Counted from the stretch's first letter, positions 43,481 through 52,889 are shown. The stretch: DNA of 64,000 bases from WTJH01 sp049598145 (GCA_049598145.1 JBMYNJ010000001.1:1-64000), one strand, 5' to 3'. Notes: generated by a model not told the origin, from the letters alone. A program made the numbers and translations.

Positions 43481-44275
43481 TTAAATTTCTATCCAACCCT
43501 GTAGATAAAGCACTGCTTGCCCTTGGAGTTCCACCCGGTCGCCCTGCAGGCTACACCAAAGTTCTCCGCCCCTAGGGGAAAGTTGGTGTGCTTTGAATCG
43601 GTTTTGATGGAGGCGTTGGGCCCAGTAGGGAACTAAGCTACAATGAGCAGAACCCGTCACCGGGTCTTCAAAAATAGTGGCTCCGGGGGTAAAAAATCGA
43701 GAAACAAAATCCACCTCGCCCGCTTCCCCCGGGGCTGTTACAATAATCCCTCCGGTGCCCAAGTCCAGTTGGTTAAGCACCGCTTTATTGGGGGACAACT
43801 CTCGGATTTGTGTTTCGTTTGCATATACCAAGAGATAATCCCGGGCTTTCCAGACTTCTTTGGGGAGGAGGTTCAGCCCCTCTTTTAACACCTCCGGTAA
43901 AGGGACTTTTTCGGGCGGCCGGGAAGGAAAGTCGAGCACCAATCGATCCGCTGCTTTTTTGACCGACAATGGTCCACTTTGTGTTTCAAAAATAAGCGGG
44001 GTTCCGAGAAAACCCCGTTTCTGAAATAATACATAGGCCGCCGCCAAGGTCGCGTGCCCGCAAAGGTCCATTTCCAGTTCCGGGGTAAACCATCTCAAGT
44101 GAAAACGTTCATTCGACAACGGGACGATAAAAGCGGTTTCTGCCAGATTGTTTTCCTGAGCAATCTGGAGTAAGGCCGCATCCTCCAGCCAATGCTCTAA
44201 CACACAAACCGCCGCCGGATTCCCGCAAAATAAACGATTGGTAAACGCATCGACCTGATAAAGCGGAATTTTCAT
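43481..44275 (-). CDS. PhzF-family isomerase/epimerase
   Basis: 264 aa. The PhzF fold shows YQVDAFTNRLFCGNPAAVC at the start and AQENNLAETAFIVP with the catalytic Glu near residue 46. LEMDLCGHATLAAAYVLF and FEDPVTGSAHCSLVPYW are the two halves of the active site. Family members isomerise small metabolites; phenazine synthesis is not implied, since no other phz gene is nearby. Confidence 0.93.
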   Translation of the reverse strand: MKIPLYQVDAFTNRLFCGNPAAVCVLEHWLEDAALLQIAQENNLAETAFIVPLSNERFHLRWFTPELEMDLCGHATLAAAYVLFQKRGFLGTPLIFETQSGPLSVKKAADRLVLDFPSRPPEKVPLPEVLKEGLNLLPKEVWKARDYLLVYANETQIRELSPNKAVLNQLDLGTGGIIVTAPGEAGEVDFVSRFFTPGATIFEDPVTGSAHCSLVPYWAQRLHQNRFKAHQLSPRGGELWCSLQGDRVELQGQAVLYLQGWIEI

Positions 44276-44359
44276 AGAGCTTGTGTGTTCTCGATTTTCT
44301 CTAAAGTAATCAATCCCCAGGGAAAAGAGGCTTTATTTGGAAGATTCGCCTGATTGAAA

Positions 44360-44818
44360 CTATTCGAACCCAAATACCACCAAAGGCAAACGGATCACTT
44401 GATGAAAAATTTGAAGTTCCGAACACATCCGTTCAAAATTGGCAATATTGGACCCCATTTTTTTCGCGGCATTTTTGGTTGGGAGCACATAGATCCCGCC
44501 CACAATCACCCCGTTGAGATAGAGATATTCCAGCTTAATCAAGTCCGCATAAAAGCGGCTCATATTTCCGGTTTGCAAACAGAAGCCACAGTTTTCTCGG
44601 ATGGAGGTAATCGTCATTCGAGAATCGGGACAAAATTGCATTTCTGAAGACCAGCCTTGCTTCCTTAAGGCAGGTAACAACTTTTCCCGTAAGTACGTGG
44701 CACTGCCTTTGTTCAGCTTAAATTCTGTTCCTAAAAGCAGATCGCGCATTTCTCTTAAAAGGTCGGTGGGCAGCGTGTCCCAGCTCCATCGTTGGCTAAA
44801 GTAAACTTCGACATGCAT
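44360..44818 (-). CDS. BglII/BstYI-family type II restriction endonuclease homologue
   Basis: 152 aa, shorter than BstYI (about 200). HVEVYFSQRW at the N-terminus, LRKQGWSSEMQF in the middle and FCLQTGNMSRFYADLIKLEYL followed by GVIVGGIYVLPTKNAAKK match the BglII-type fold. The family's E-x-Q motif appears as C-L-Q here, so the acidic metal ligand seems replaced or shifted. It follows the methyltransferase gene by 97 bp on the same strand, so they form a restriction-modification pair. It may cut a GATC-centred site, or be inactive. Confidence 0.75.
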   Translation of the reverse strand: MHVEVYFSQRWSWDTLPTDLLREMRDLLLGTEFKLNKGSATYLREKLLPALRKQGWSSEMQFCPDSRMTITSIRENCGFCLQTGNMSRFYADLIKLEYLYLNGVIVGGIYVLPTKNAAKKMGSNIANFERMCSELQIFHQVIRLPLVVFGFE

Positions 44819-44915
44819 GGCAAAAAAATTCGGGTTGTTGGGGTCCGGCGGAAAGGCTGGACTGGGTATAGTCGTAGACCGGTTGGGTCATCGGGCGGAG
44901 TTTCAATTCCCCGTT

Positions 44916-45710
44916 TTAAAAAGCTTGAAGGCGCAGCTCCGCCAAACGAACATAGGTCGCTTTCTTTTCGATCCCTACAGCTTTTCGCCCCTGCTTAAGG
45001 GCCGCAATCAGGCTGGAACCTACCCCGGCATAGGGGTCCAAAACCCAGTCGCCCGGATGGGTCAATGCCAACACACAGCGCTCCACCAATTCCACCGGAA
45101 ATTGGCAGGGATGAATCGTTTTTTCCACATGGTTCGACTTTACATTGGGGATGTCCCACACCTCCTGTTCCCAGTTGGTTTGTAGGACTTCCCACAGATC
45201 GCTCGGGTTTTTTCCCAGAGGGTTTCCGGAAAGTTGCCCCTTTTTAGGGCCTTTAAAATGGCGTTTTTTGGGGTAGCGTGCCGGGACGCGTACATCGTCC
45301 AAATTAAAAATATAGTCATCGGACTTGGTAAACCACAAAATCGTTTCATACCGCCCCGAAAAGCGTCTTTGGCTGTGCAAGCCGTGGCGAAAATGCCAGA
45401 TGATCCGGTTGCGAAGCTTTAAGCCTAACTTTTTAAACATTTCATAATAATAGATATCTAAGGGATAGATCTCCTTGTCTAAAACACAATTCCCCACCTG
45501 CCAGCACAGGCTGCCCTGAGGGGCCAAGCGCTCCACCAAAAGCGCCAAGGTTTGCGCCTGTTGGTTCAGATATTTCGAAAGAGTGGTTTGGGATTCATAG
45601 GCCTTGCCCAAATTGTAGGGAGGCGAGGCAATTATCAATTGAAATTCCTGTGGCGGAATACTTTTTAAAAGTCGGGAAGAATCGCCGCGATACAGCTGAT
45701 AATTTTTCAT
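44916..45710 (-). CDS. DNA methyltransferase of the restriction-modification pair
   Basis: 264 aa, class beta. The catalytic motif IV is SPPYNLGKAYE near residue 30, and the AdoMet motif I (DPYAGVGSSLIAALKQGR) comes near the C-terminus, the beta-class order. RHGLHSQRRFSGRYETILWF carries the WF-type motif VIII region. SPPY is most common in N4-cytosine enzymes but occurs in N6-adenine ones. It lies between recA (divergent) and the endonuclease gene. Confidence 0.92.
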   Translation of the reverse strand: MKNYQLYRGDSSRLLKSIPPQEFQLIIASPPYNLGKAYESQTTLSKYLNQQAQTLALLVERLAPQGSLCWQVGNCVLDKEIYPLDIYYYEMFKKLGLKLRNRIIWHFRHGLHSQRRFSGRYETILWFTKSDDYIFNLDDVRVPARYPKKRHFKGPKKGQLSGNPLGKNPSDLWEVLQTNWEQEVWDIPNVKSNHVEKTIHPCQFPVELVERCVLALTHPGDWVLDPYAGVGSSLIAALKQGRKAVGIEKKATYVRLAELRLQAF

Positions 45711-45824
45711 AAAGTAGGCTTAAAAGATCCGTGTTTACTGGGCTTAGGGATCCGAAAGTATAAAAATTTTACTAATTGTGAATAATCCAAATTAGGGATC
45801 CCAGCCCTGCACCAAAGAATTTAA

Positions 45825-45832
45825 TACCTTCG
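45825..45832 (+). promoter_or_regulatory. recA -7 box (TACCTTCG)
   Basis: TACCTTCG matches TAnnTTTG with one mismatch, 26 bp before the recA ATG. No clear LexA-type palindrome is seen nearby. Confidence 0.45.
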
Positions 45833-45858
45833 TTTAAAATTGCTTAAACTGTACCATC

Positions 45859-46866
45859 ATGTCCGACGATAAAGCCGCAAAATTAAAAGCCCTCCAACTC
45901 ACCTTAGACAAGCTCGATAAGACCTATGGCAAAGGTTCTGTAATGAAATTGGGGGATGCCCAGATCGAAGAGGTGGAAGTGATCCCTTCGGGTTCATTAG
46001 GATTAAACATCGCCTTGGGCGTGGGCGGATATCCCAAAGGGCGGGTCATCGAAATCTACGGCCCCGAATCTTCCGGGAAAACCACCCTGACCTTACACGC
46101 CATTGCCGAATGCCAAAAACAAGGCGGAATTGCTGCTTTTATCGATGCAGAACACGCTTTTGATCGCTTTTATGCCGAAAAATTAGGAGTAGACCTCGGC
46201 GAACTCATCATCTCCCAACCCGACCACGGAGAGCAAGCCCTTGAAATTGCCGATAACTTGATCCGTTCCGGTGCGGTAGATATCGTAGTGATCGACTCCG
46301 TGGCAGCCCTGACCCCCAAAAGTGAAATCGAAGGAGAAATGGGCGACTCCAAAATGGGCCTTCACGCCCGATTGATGTCGCAAGCCCTGCGGAAACTCAC
46401 CGGTTCGATCAGCAAAACCCAGTGTACGGTCTTTTTTATCAACCAATTGCGGGAAAAAATTGGAGTGATGTTCGGGAATCCCGAAACCACCACCGGGGGA
46501 AATGCCTTAAAATTCTACGCTTCGGTTCGTTTGGATATTCGCAAATCCACCCAAATCAAAGGAGCCGATGCCGAAGTATTGGGGAACAAAACCCGAGTAA
46601 AAGTGGTAAAAAACAAAGTTGCGCCTCCCTTCCGCACTACGGAATTCGATATCATGTATGGCGAAGGAATTTCCAAAATTGGAGAAATCATCGATTTGGG
46701 AGTCAATTATGAGATCATCAAAAAGAGCGGTTCCTGGTTCAGTTATGGAGATACCAAATTGGGGCAAGGGCGCGATGCCGTCAAAACTTTGTTGCTCGAC
46801 AATCCCGACCTGATGGAAGAACTCGAGACCAAAATCATGGAGGCACTAAAAGCCGTAGATGCTTAA
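45859..46866 (+). CDS. recA: Recombinase RecA
   Basis: 335 aa. LDKTYGKGSVMKLGD is the RecA N-terminal signature. Walker A is GPESSGKTTLT near residue 68 and Walker B is VDIVVIDSVAALTP. ALRKLTGSISKTQCTVFFINQLREKIG holds the RecA L1/L2 segment; NPETTTGGNALKFYASVRLDIR follows. RecA pairs homologous DNA and activates SOS cleavage. Full family length. Confidence 0.98.
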   Translation: MSDDKAAKLKALQLTLDKLDKTYGKGSVMKLGDAQIEEVEVIPSGSLGLNIALGVGGYPKGRVIEIYGPESSGKTTLTLHAIAECQKQGGIAAFIDAEHAFDRFYAEKLGVDLGELIISQPDHGEQALEIADNLIRSGAVDIVVIDSVAALTPKSEIEGEMGDSKMGLHARLMSQALRKLTGSISKTQCTVFFINQLREKIGVMFGNPETTTGGNALKFYASVRLDIRKSTQIKGADAEVLGNKTRVKVVKNKVAPPFRTTEFDIMYGEGISKIGEIIDLGVNYEIIKKSGSWFSYGDTKLGQGRDAVKTLLLDNPDLMEELETKIMEALKAVDA

Positions 46867-46872
46867 TTTAAT

Positions 46873-47664
46873 TTATGCTGAAGCGCTGTAGTCCAGCCAT
46901 TTCTGAACAGCTTTCTCTACCATTTGTTTAGGGTCCTTTAACAGCTTTTGTTCGATAAAGGCGTGGGTTTTCTTTTGGAGTTTAGGAATGTCTTCCTCCG
47001 TGAGTCCTTCCGTCGGAATGGCCGGATAGCTATAGGCGCGAAGTTCCCCCGGATAGCCGTAGGAGGTATACCACGGAAACTTGCGCTTGCAATCGTAGAA
47101 CACCATCGGAACAATCGGCAACTGATGATCGATGGCCAGCTTAAAGGCTCCGCGTTTAAAATCGTTCAGCAATACTTCTTCATGATCGTAGTTACGCTCC
47201 GGAAAAATAATCACACCATAGCCTTCTTTTAAAGCCCGATTGGCAAATCCATAGACCGCTTTTCGACTCTTAGGATCGCTGCGATCGACCATGATTGCCG
47301 CACGCTTGTATAAATATCCGAAAACCGGAATTTTGACCAATTCCTTTTTTCCCACAAAAACGCTGGGACGCTTCCACAAGCGCAGCATCACAAAGGGATC
47401 GATATAGCTGGCGTGATTGGCAATATACAAATGGCTTTGCGGTCCCAAAGGCGGATGAAAAAATTTCTTTCGGACGTAAAAACCCATCCCGAAAAGAATA
47501 ATGGGGGCCCAAATGTTCCGAGCGACCCAATAGACAAACTTATAGCCGTTGGGAAACATTAAAGCCACCGCCAAAAAGGGGAATAAGAAAAGAACGGGTA
47601 TGCCCGCCAGGGTGTAGAACCAAATCCGCCACAACACCAATAAAAACTTTCGTATCAAACTCAT
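46873..47664 (-). CDS. plsC: 1-acyl-glycerol-3-phosphate acyltransferase (PlsC family)
   Basis: 263 aa. One or two N-terminal membrane helices, then the acyltransferase motif NHASYIDPF (HX4D), the GKKELVKIP block, FPERNYDHEE (block III) and VPMVFYDCKRKFPW (block IV). It transfers a second acyl chain in phospholipid synthesis. Convergent with recA and divergent from trpS. Confidence 0.93.
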   Translation of the reverse strand: MSLIRKFLLVLWRIWFYTLAGIPVLFLFPFLAVALMFPNGYKFVYWVARNIWAPIILFGMGFYVRKKFFHPPLGPQSHLYIANHASYIDPFVMLRLWKRPSVFVGKKELVKIPVFGYLYKRAAIMVDRSDPKSRKAVYGFANRALKEGYGVIIFPERNYDHEEVLLNDFKRGAFKLAIDHQLPIVPMVFYDCKRKFPWYTSYGYPGELRAYSYPAIPTEGLTEEDIPKLQKKTHAFIEQKLLKDPKQMVEKAVQKWLDYSASA

Positions 47665-47736
47665 CCGGTGAAAATAGCACTTCCCGGAAGTTCTGACAAA
47701 AGGATTTTAAAGGAAAATCAAGCCCGAGAAAAAAAG

Positions 47737-47744
47737 TATCTTTA
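47737..47744 (+). promoter_or_regulatory. trpS -7 box (TATCTTTA)
   Basis: TATCTTTA, identical to the box before the kinase at 5602, 20 bp before the trpS ATG. Confidence 0.45.
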
Positions 47745-47764
47745 TCCTCAAATTAGACAGACCC

Positions 47765-48733
47765 ATGGCTCGTATTTTAACCGGCGTTCAGTCCACCGGT
47801 ACCCCACATCTGGGAAACCTTTTGGGTGCAGTGATGCCCGCCATAGAAATGGCCAAGGATATTGAAAACGATTCCTTTCTATTTATTGCCGACCTGCATT
47901 CGCTCACCCAGATCAAAGATGGAGCACAACTCCGCAACAATACCCTGAATACTGCAGCTGCCTGGCTGGCCTGTGGTTTAAATCCGGACACGACCGTTTT
48001 CTACCGCCAAAGCGACGTGAGCGAAGTCACCGAACTGGCCTGGTATCTGAATTGCTATTTCCCATACCAGCGCCTCACGCTAGCCCACTCCTTTAAAGAT
48101 AAAGCCGAAAATTTAAGCGATATCAATGCCGGATTATTTTCCTATCCCATGCTGATGGCCGCCGATATCTTACTCTATGATGCTGACATCGTGCCCGTCG
48201 GAAAAGACCAACTGCAACATCTGGAAATGACCCGAGATGTCGCTTCGCGTTTCAATCACCAAATGGGCGAGACCTTTGTAATGCCCCAGGCCAAAATTCA
48301 GGAAGACACCCAATACATTCCCGGAACGGATGGCGAAAAAATGAGTAAGTCTAAAAACAACACCATCAATGTGTTTTTAGAAGAAAAAAAACTGCGGAAG
48401 CAGATCATGAAAATCCAGACGGACAGCACCCCAATGGAAGACCCCAAAAATCCAGATCAATGCAATGTGTTCGCGCTCTACCAATTGCTCGCTTCTCCCG
48501 AAAAAGTTGCCGAGCTCCGAAGTCTTTATACCCAAGGAGGGATGGGTTATGGAACCGCCAAACAAGCCCTTTTTGAAATGATCCTTGAACGCTTTGCCCA
48601 AGAACGCGAACGCTTTGACTTTTATCAGGAGCATCCCAGAGAAGTTCAAATTGCACTGACCAAAGGAGCGCAAAAAGCCAAAGAAGTGGCTGCGGAAACC
48701 CTCTTGCGGGTCCGCCAGAAAATCGGTTACTAA
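47765..48733 (+). CDS. trpS: Tryptophanyl-tRNA synthetase
   Basis: 322 aa class I synthetase. The HIGH-like motif is TPHLGNLLGA near residue 18, and the KMSKS loop is GEKMSKSKNN near residue 195. PVGKDQLQHLEMTRDVASRF is the conserved helix of bacterial TrpRS. It charges tRNA-Trp. Its 3' end overlaps the dprA end by 4 bp. Confidence 0.97.
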   Translation: MARILTGVQSTGTPHLGNLLGAVMPAIEMAKDIENDSFLFIADLHSLTQIKDGAQLRNNTLNTAAAWLACGLNPDTTVFYRQSDVSEVTELAWYLNCYFPYQRLTLAHSFKDKAENLSDINAGLFSYPMLMAADILLYDADIVPVGKDQLQHLEMTRDVASRFNHQMGETFVMPQAKIQEDTQYIPGTDGEKMSKSKNNTINVFLEEKKLRKQIMKIQTDSTPMEDPKNPDQCNVFALYQLLASPEKVAELRSLYTQGGMGYGTAKQALFEMILERFAQERERFDFYQEHPREVQIALTKGAQKAKEVAAETLLRVRQKIGY

Positions 48734-49873
48734 AGCGCTTCAAAAAACTTGCCGGGCAAGGCTCGGATACAGGATTTCATTTCCAACTGAAACAAGACAG
48801 AAGACAACTGCCGGATCTCCATTCGAAGGTTTAAAGCCAAGGCATCTAAATGGGTCTTCCCCTGACTTTTAAGGGCTTCCCGCACCCGATTTTCCTGGGC
48901 ATTTAAATCCAAAGGCAATTGATGCTGAACCCCCGTATGTGGAGAAGTGGTTTCATCCCAGCCCAACTGCCCGATAAAACTATCCCAATCGCAAATAAGC
49001 TGCGCTTTGTTAGACGCCGCTAAGTGCAAGCACTCGGCTTTTAGCATCCCCTAAACGTCCGGGAACCACCCACAAATCGCGATCGTATTCCCAGGCGTAT
49101 TGTGCTGTATTCATGCTCCCACCCCGCAAATCGGATTGAATAACAATGGTGAGATCTGCCAAACCGGCGATGATGCGATTGCGTTGAAAAAAATTAAACC
49201 GATCGAAAGGCGCCTGACAACTGAAGTCCGAAACAAAGCCGCCCTGTTTTAACGTTTGCGGAATATAGGCCTGATGAGCTTCCGGGTACATCCGATTGAG
49301 TCCATGCGCCAAACAGGCGATAATCGGTAAATTCCTTTCCAAAGCCAGTCGATGCACCGCGATATCGATCCCATAGGCAAAACCGGAAACCAAAGTAGGT
49401 TGAAAAAGCGTCAGTTGTTCAAGGAGCTTTTGAGTGGCCTCGCGCCCGTGAGGGCTTGGGTTTCGGGTGCCCACCACACTGACCACTCTTTTGTTGTCAA
49501 AAGCACAATTGCCCTGATAAAACAAGACTACTGGAGCATCAGGACATTGCAATAAACGCTTTGGATAATTGGGGTGTACCGCACTTAACATCTGGATCTC
49601 TTCTTGGGCCATTAAGCGTTCTTCTTCGATCACCTGAGGCAGGAAATCCTCCCATTGTTGTAAAATTTCAATCTGTTTTAGGCCCATCCCTCGAACCTGC
49701 AAAAGGGATTTGGAATCGGCCTCAAAAATTTTCTCAGGAACAGGAAACTGGCGCAATAAGCGCTGAGCACGAATGGGGCCCATTTGAGGGAGGAAATGCA
49801 ACAATAAACAGGCCGTATCTGACGTTATTATAAACAAGACTTTGGGGATAGGCTTGAATTTACACTTTTTCAA
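48730..49873 (-). pseudogene. dprA: DNA processing protein DprA, split by a frameshift
   Basis: Two overlapping frames together make one DprA. The first, 49010-49873, holds the N-terminal SAM-like domain and the Rossmann ssDNA-binding domain (VSVVGTRNPSPHGREA, VSGFAYGIDIAVHR, VVPGRLGD). The second, 48730-49047, holds the end of that fold (CLHLAASNKAQL) and the winged-helix C-terminus. Joining them needs a +1 (or -2) shift near 49031-49038. Possible reasons are a real inactivating indel or a sequencing error. TTG at 49873 or 49837 is the likely start. DprA loads RecA on incoming DNA in transformation. Confidence 0.8.
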
Positions 49874-49899
49874 GCAAATTCACCAGTCGTATTTTTATG

Positions 49900-49907
49900 T
49901 ACATTTG
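49900..49907 (+). promoter_or_regulatory. -7 box (TACATTTG)
   Basis: TACATTTG is a perfect TAnnTTTG match ending 3 bp before the ATG at 49911, predicting a leaderless or nearly leaderless transcript. Confidence 0.6.
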
Positions 49908-49910
49908 AGT

Positions 49911-50888
49911 ATGCCGATTACAGAACTCCTTCGCGAACTTCTATATCGTTACGAATGTGTAACGCTGCCGCAGTTTGGGGCTTTTTTAACCCACCCGGTA
50001 GGGGAAGCCATTGCAGGCGATCGCTTTATGCCTCCCCAGCGACAGTTGAGCTTTAATGGGCTTCTAATCACCAACGACGGGATCTTAGCGACCCATTTGG
50101 CGGCCGCACAAGAGTGTAGCTATGAAGCAGCCCTTCGTGCCATCGAAAAAGAAGTCAGCACTTGGCGCAAGCGACTGCAAACACAGGTGATTACCTTAGA
50201 AGGGATTGGAGAATTGCGCTTAAATCCTGAAAAAAAAATTCAATTTCAGCCGGCTTCAGGTGTAAATTTCGACCCGGCCGCCTTTGGATTAGCCACCTTC
50301 CATCGATCGCCCATCCGTACAAAAATTGTAGAACAACCTAAAATAATACCGATCATGTCTGAAAATGAAAACAACGATTTGATGTTTACTCCCGAACAAG
50401 AGGAGGAAAACACAAAAACCCCGATTTGGCGTTATGCCCTGATCGGTGTGTTAACCGTCGGTCTCTTAGGCGCTGGATACTACTTCAGCGACCAATATGT
50501 AACCGATCAGAAAGTTAAAAACATGGAATTGGCCCAACAAAAAATTGAACAAAATGTGCAGCAGGCCTCCTTTAACTTAGGAAGCCTAGCCGCCGTAGAA
50601 CTCAATTTGAATGCCGATCCCGCTGCCCTTGAAGAAGAAGCGGCTATGGGCATTGTAGAACCGCGCTTTAGCATTATTGCCGGAAGCTATCGGGACTATG
50701 CCAATGCCGAACGCAAACTTTCTGAACTTAAAAGCGACGGATTTGATGCCGCCTTTACAGAACTCAATCCCGAAGGAATGCACCGGGTAGCCTATGGCCG
50801 TTATGAAAATAAACGCGAAGCCATCAATATGCTGTACTACATCCGCTTTACGCTGGAAGAAGAGGCCTGGTATTTAGAAGAAAACTAA
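49911..50888 (+). CDS. HU-CCDC81-like/SPOR-domain membrane protein
   Basis: 325 aa from ATG at 49911; the ORF upstream of that lies in the dprA promoter region. An HU/CCDC81-like N-terminal domain covers about residues 1-120 (LYRYECVTLPQFGAFLTHP, and QLSFNGLLITNDGILA). A membrane helix follows near residue 190 (YALIGVLTVGLLGAGYYF), then a periplasmic SPOR domain (FSIIAGSYRDYANAERKLSE). SPOR binds denuded septal glycan, so a cell-division role is likely. Confidence 0.87.
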   Translation: MPITELLRELLYRYECVTLPQFGAFLTHPVGEAIAGDRFMPPQRQLSFNGLLITNDGILATHLAAAQECSYEAALRAIEKEVSTWRKRLQTQVITLEGIGELRLNPEKKIQFQPASGVNFDPAAFGLATFHRSPIRTKIVEQPKIIPIMSENENNDLMFTPEQEEENTKTPIWRYALIGVLTVGLLGAGYYFSDQYVTDQKVKNMELAQQKIEQNVQQASFNLGSLAAVELNLNADPAALEEEAAMGIVEPRFSIIAGSYRDYANAERKLSELKSDGFDAAFTELNPEGMHRVAYGRYENKREAINMLYYIRFTLEEEAWYLEEN

Positions 50889-50895
50889 AGAGAGG

Positions 50896-52116
50896 TTACA
50901 AACGGTAAAGCCAAGATTTGGGGTTTTGAGGTTTGAGCTCTCGAAAGACACTGAACTGCAAAACGGTTTTGCCCGTTTGAGGATTGGAAAAAACCATTCC
51001 TAAAGCTTGTTTGGGCTCTACCCGATCGCCTTTTTCCACATATACCTCTGCCAAATTTTTATAGGCCGTGATATAATTCCCATGGCGGACTAATACCGTG
51101 GGGTTACTCCCTTTAAAACTGAGGATAGACATCACCTCCCCTTTAAAAATCGCCCGAGCCTGGCTGCCTTTAGGACAAGCAATACTCACCCCGTTACTCT
51201 TAATCATCGTTGTTTTCACCACCGGATGCGGTTGTGTTCCAAAACCCTGAATCACTACCCCCTCGGCTACAGGCCAAGGCAAACGTCCTTTGTTCGAAAC
51301 AAAATTGGCCGCCAGTTCTTTGGCCTCTGGCGTTAAACTAAAGGCATCTCCTTTCTTTTTTCCGGCCGACTGATTGGATGCTGCAATCGCTTCTCTAATC
51401 AATTTTTGAATCGCCTTATTTAAAGCGTCGGCTTGCTTTTGCTTGGTTTGGATTTGTTGAGTATAGACTTTGGCTTTTCGCTTCAAACTCAATTGTAAAG
51501 CGTTCTTTTGTTGACGCTCTTTTTCCAAAGTCGCTTTCACCTGATTGTTGGCGGTTAACAGACGTTCTTTGTTCTTGCGCTGCTCTCGAAGTTCTGTGTT
51601 TAACTGCTGCAGGAGCACTGTTTTTTCTTCAATTTTAAGCCCTTGTTGCCGGCGAAAGTTGGCGTATTGTTTTAAGTACTGAATCCGTTTATAGGCCTGT
51701 AAAAAACTTTCTGAGGAAAAGATAAATAAGAGCTTGTTTTGCTGAGCACGGGCTGCATAGCTTTTGCGGATAATTTGCTCGTAATCGTCTCGGAGTTGTT
51801 GAAGTTCTTTACGGGTGCGATCAATATCGCGCTCGTTGTTTAAAATGCGTTTTCCCAACCAGTTGATTTCTTCGTGGGTCACCCGAATCAGGCGCTCCCG
51901 AACCTGAATCCGAACCTGTAAATCTTCGGCTGCTCCCAGGGTATTTTTTTGTTGTTTTTTGTTTTGAAATAAAAGTGTGTTGATCTGTTTAATTTCTTGT
52001 TGCAAGCGTTTGCGCTGGGCTTCTAACTCTTGCTGTCGTTGGCCTAAAACCGCTGTGCTGAGGAGGATAAGTCCCCAACAGAAAAGCCGTCGCAATCGAA
52101 TGTTTCGAATACTCAT
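50896..52116 (-). CDS. EnvC-like murein hydrolase activator (degenerate M23)
   Basis: 406 aa. The signal peptide is followed by a long coiled coil (about residues 25-260). The LytM-type domain is near residues 290-400 (GVSIACPKGSQARAIFKGEV, VLVRHGNYITAYKNL). The H-x3-D and HxH metal ligands of active M23 peptidases are absent, as in EnvC, which activates amidases during division. The start overlaps the DUF4292 stop (ATGA). Confidence 0.9.
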   Translation of the reverse strand: MSIRNIRLRRLFCWGLILLSTAVLGQRQQELEAQRKRLQQEIKQINTLLFQNKKQQKNTLGAAEDLQVRIQVRERLIRVTHEEINWLGKRILNNERDIDRTRKELQQLRDDYEQIIRKSYAARAQQNKLLFIFSSESFLQAYKRIQYLKQYANFRRQQGLKIEEKTVLLQQLNTELREQRKNKERLLTANNQVKATLEKERQQKNALQLSLKRKAKVYTQQIQTKQKQADALNKAIQKLIREAIAASNQSAGKKKGDAFSLTPEAKELAANFVSNKGRLPWPVAEGVVIQGFGTQPHPVVKTTMIKSNGVSIACPKGSQARAIFKGEVMSILSFKGSNPTVLVRHGNYITAYKNLAEVYVEKGDRVEPKQALGMVFSNPQTGKTVLQFSVFRELKPQNPKSWLYRL

Positions 52117-52886
52117 AGAGCTTGTATCGCCTTATAGCCTTCCGGGATTTGAAAAGGGAACGTCAACTTTTTGGGGAAATCGATCCGGGTGTATTCCAAG
52201 TCCAGGGTTTGAAATTTTTCCCCGTCGTAAAAAGAGAGTTGAACCAACGAGGGCAGCGACTCGTCTTCGATTTTTTGTCGGGCCGGGTAACGCATCGTCA
52301 AGGTAGCACCCCCCGGAAAAACGACCCGTTGCTCTTGTAGCATAAAGGTGGTGGGGTCAAAGAAAAAACTCGGCGTAAACTGCGCATCTTTCACCACTGG
52401 AGTAAGCACATAATATTTGGGGTGTTTAATGCGTTTCCACCGCCCCTGCTTCAGGTCTAAAACAGGGGATCCCAAAAAGAGCCTTTCCAGTTCGGAAAAT
52501 CCAAAATTGGTCTGAAAAAAGGCATTTAAGCCATTAAAATCTCCTGTGAAATAGGTTTTTTGAAATTTTTCATAAAACTGAATTTCTTCGGGAGTAACTA
52601 AAGCCTTGGCAATGGGAATCAGCATACTGGCACTGAGCCAAAGTTTGGATTCGTGCGTCATCCGCAATTGCAAAATCACCGTTTGCTTGCGGTTGCCATC
52701 GTTGTAAACCGCTTTGAGTCGTGCCCGGATCTGGCGGACTTTGGGTTGCCGATCGTCTATCGTGCGGATGAGTTCTTTGGCTGCTAAATTGCTTAAAGGT
52801 GCCCGACTCGGCAAAACCGGAACCGATTTACATCCCTGGAGAATCAGGGTGCTTAAAAGGAGGGTATAAAAGACAACCTTTTTCAT
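52113..52886 (-). CDS. DUF4292 lipoprotein
   Basis: 257 aa. The signal ends at LQGC (Cys 19). The mature part (LKAVYNDGNRKQTVILQLRM, LWLSASMLIPIAKALVTPEE, FFFDPTTFMLQEQRV) resembles LolA/LolB-type half barrels and matches DUF4292, found across Bacteroidetes next to dut and the EnvC-like gene. A role in lipoprotein localisation is possible but unproven. Confidence 0.85.
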   Translation of the reverse strand: MKKVVFYTLLLSTLILQGCKSVPVLPSRAPLSNLAAKELIRTIDDRQPKVRQIRARLKAVYNDGNRKQTVILQLRMTHESKLWLSASMLIPIAKALVTPEEIQFYEKFQKTYFTGDFNGLNAFFQTNFGFSELERLFLGSPVLDLKQGRWKRIKHPKYYVLTPVVKDAQFTPSFFFDPTTFMLQEQRVVFPGGATLTMRYPARQKIEDESLPSLVQLSFYDGEKFQTLDLEYTRIDFPKKLTFPFQIPEGYKAIQAL

Positions 52887-52889
52887 GGC

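Noticed and set aside
43481..44275. Phenazine biosynthesis locus
   Set aside because: Only a PhzF-type isomerase is present; no other phz genes are nearby.
44817..45185. 122-codon plus-strand frame opposite the methyltransferase
   Set aside because: Antisense shadow of the conserved methyltransferase motifs.
48730..49873. Programmed ribosomal frameshift in dprA
   Set aside because: The join needs a +1 shift and no slippery heptamer or stimulatory hairpin is evident; mutation or sequencing error is simpler.
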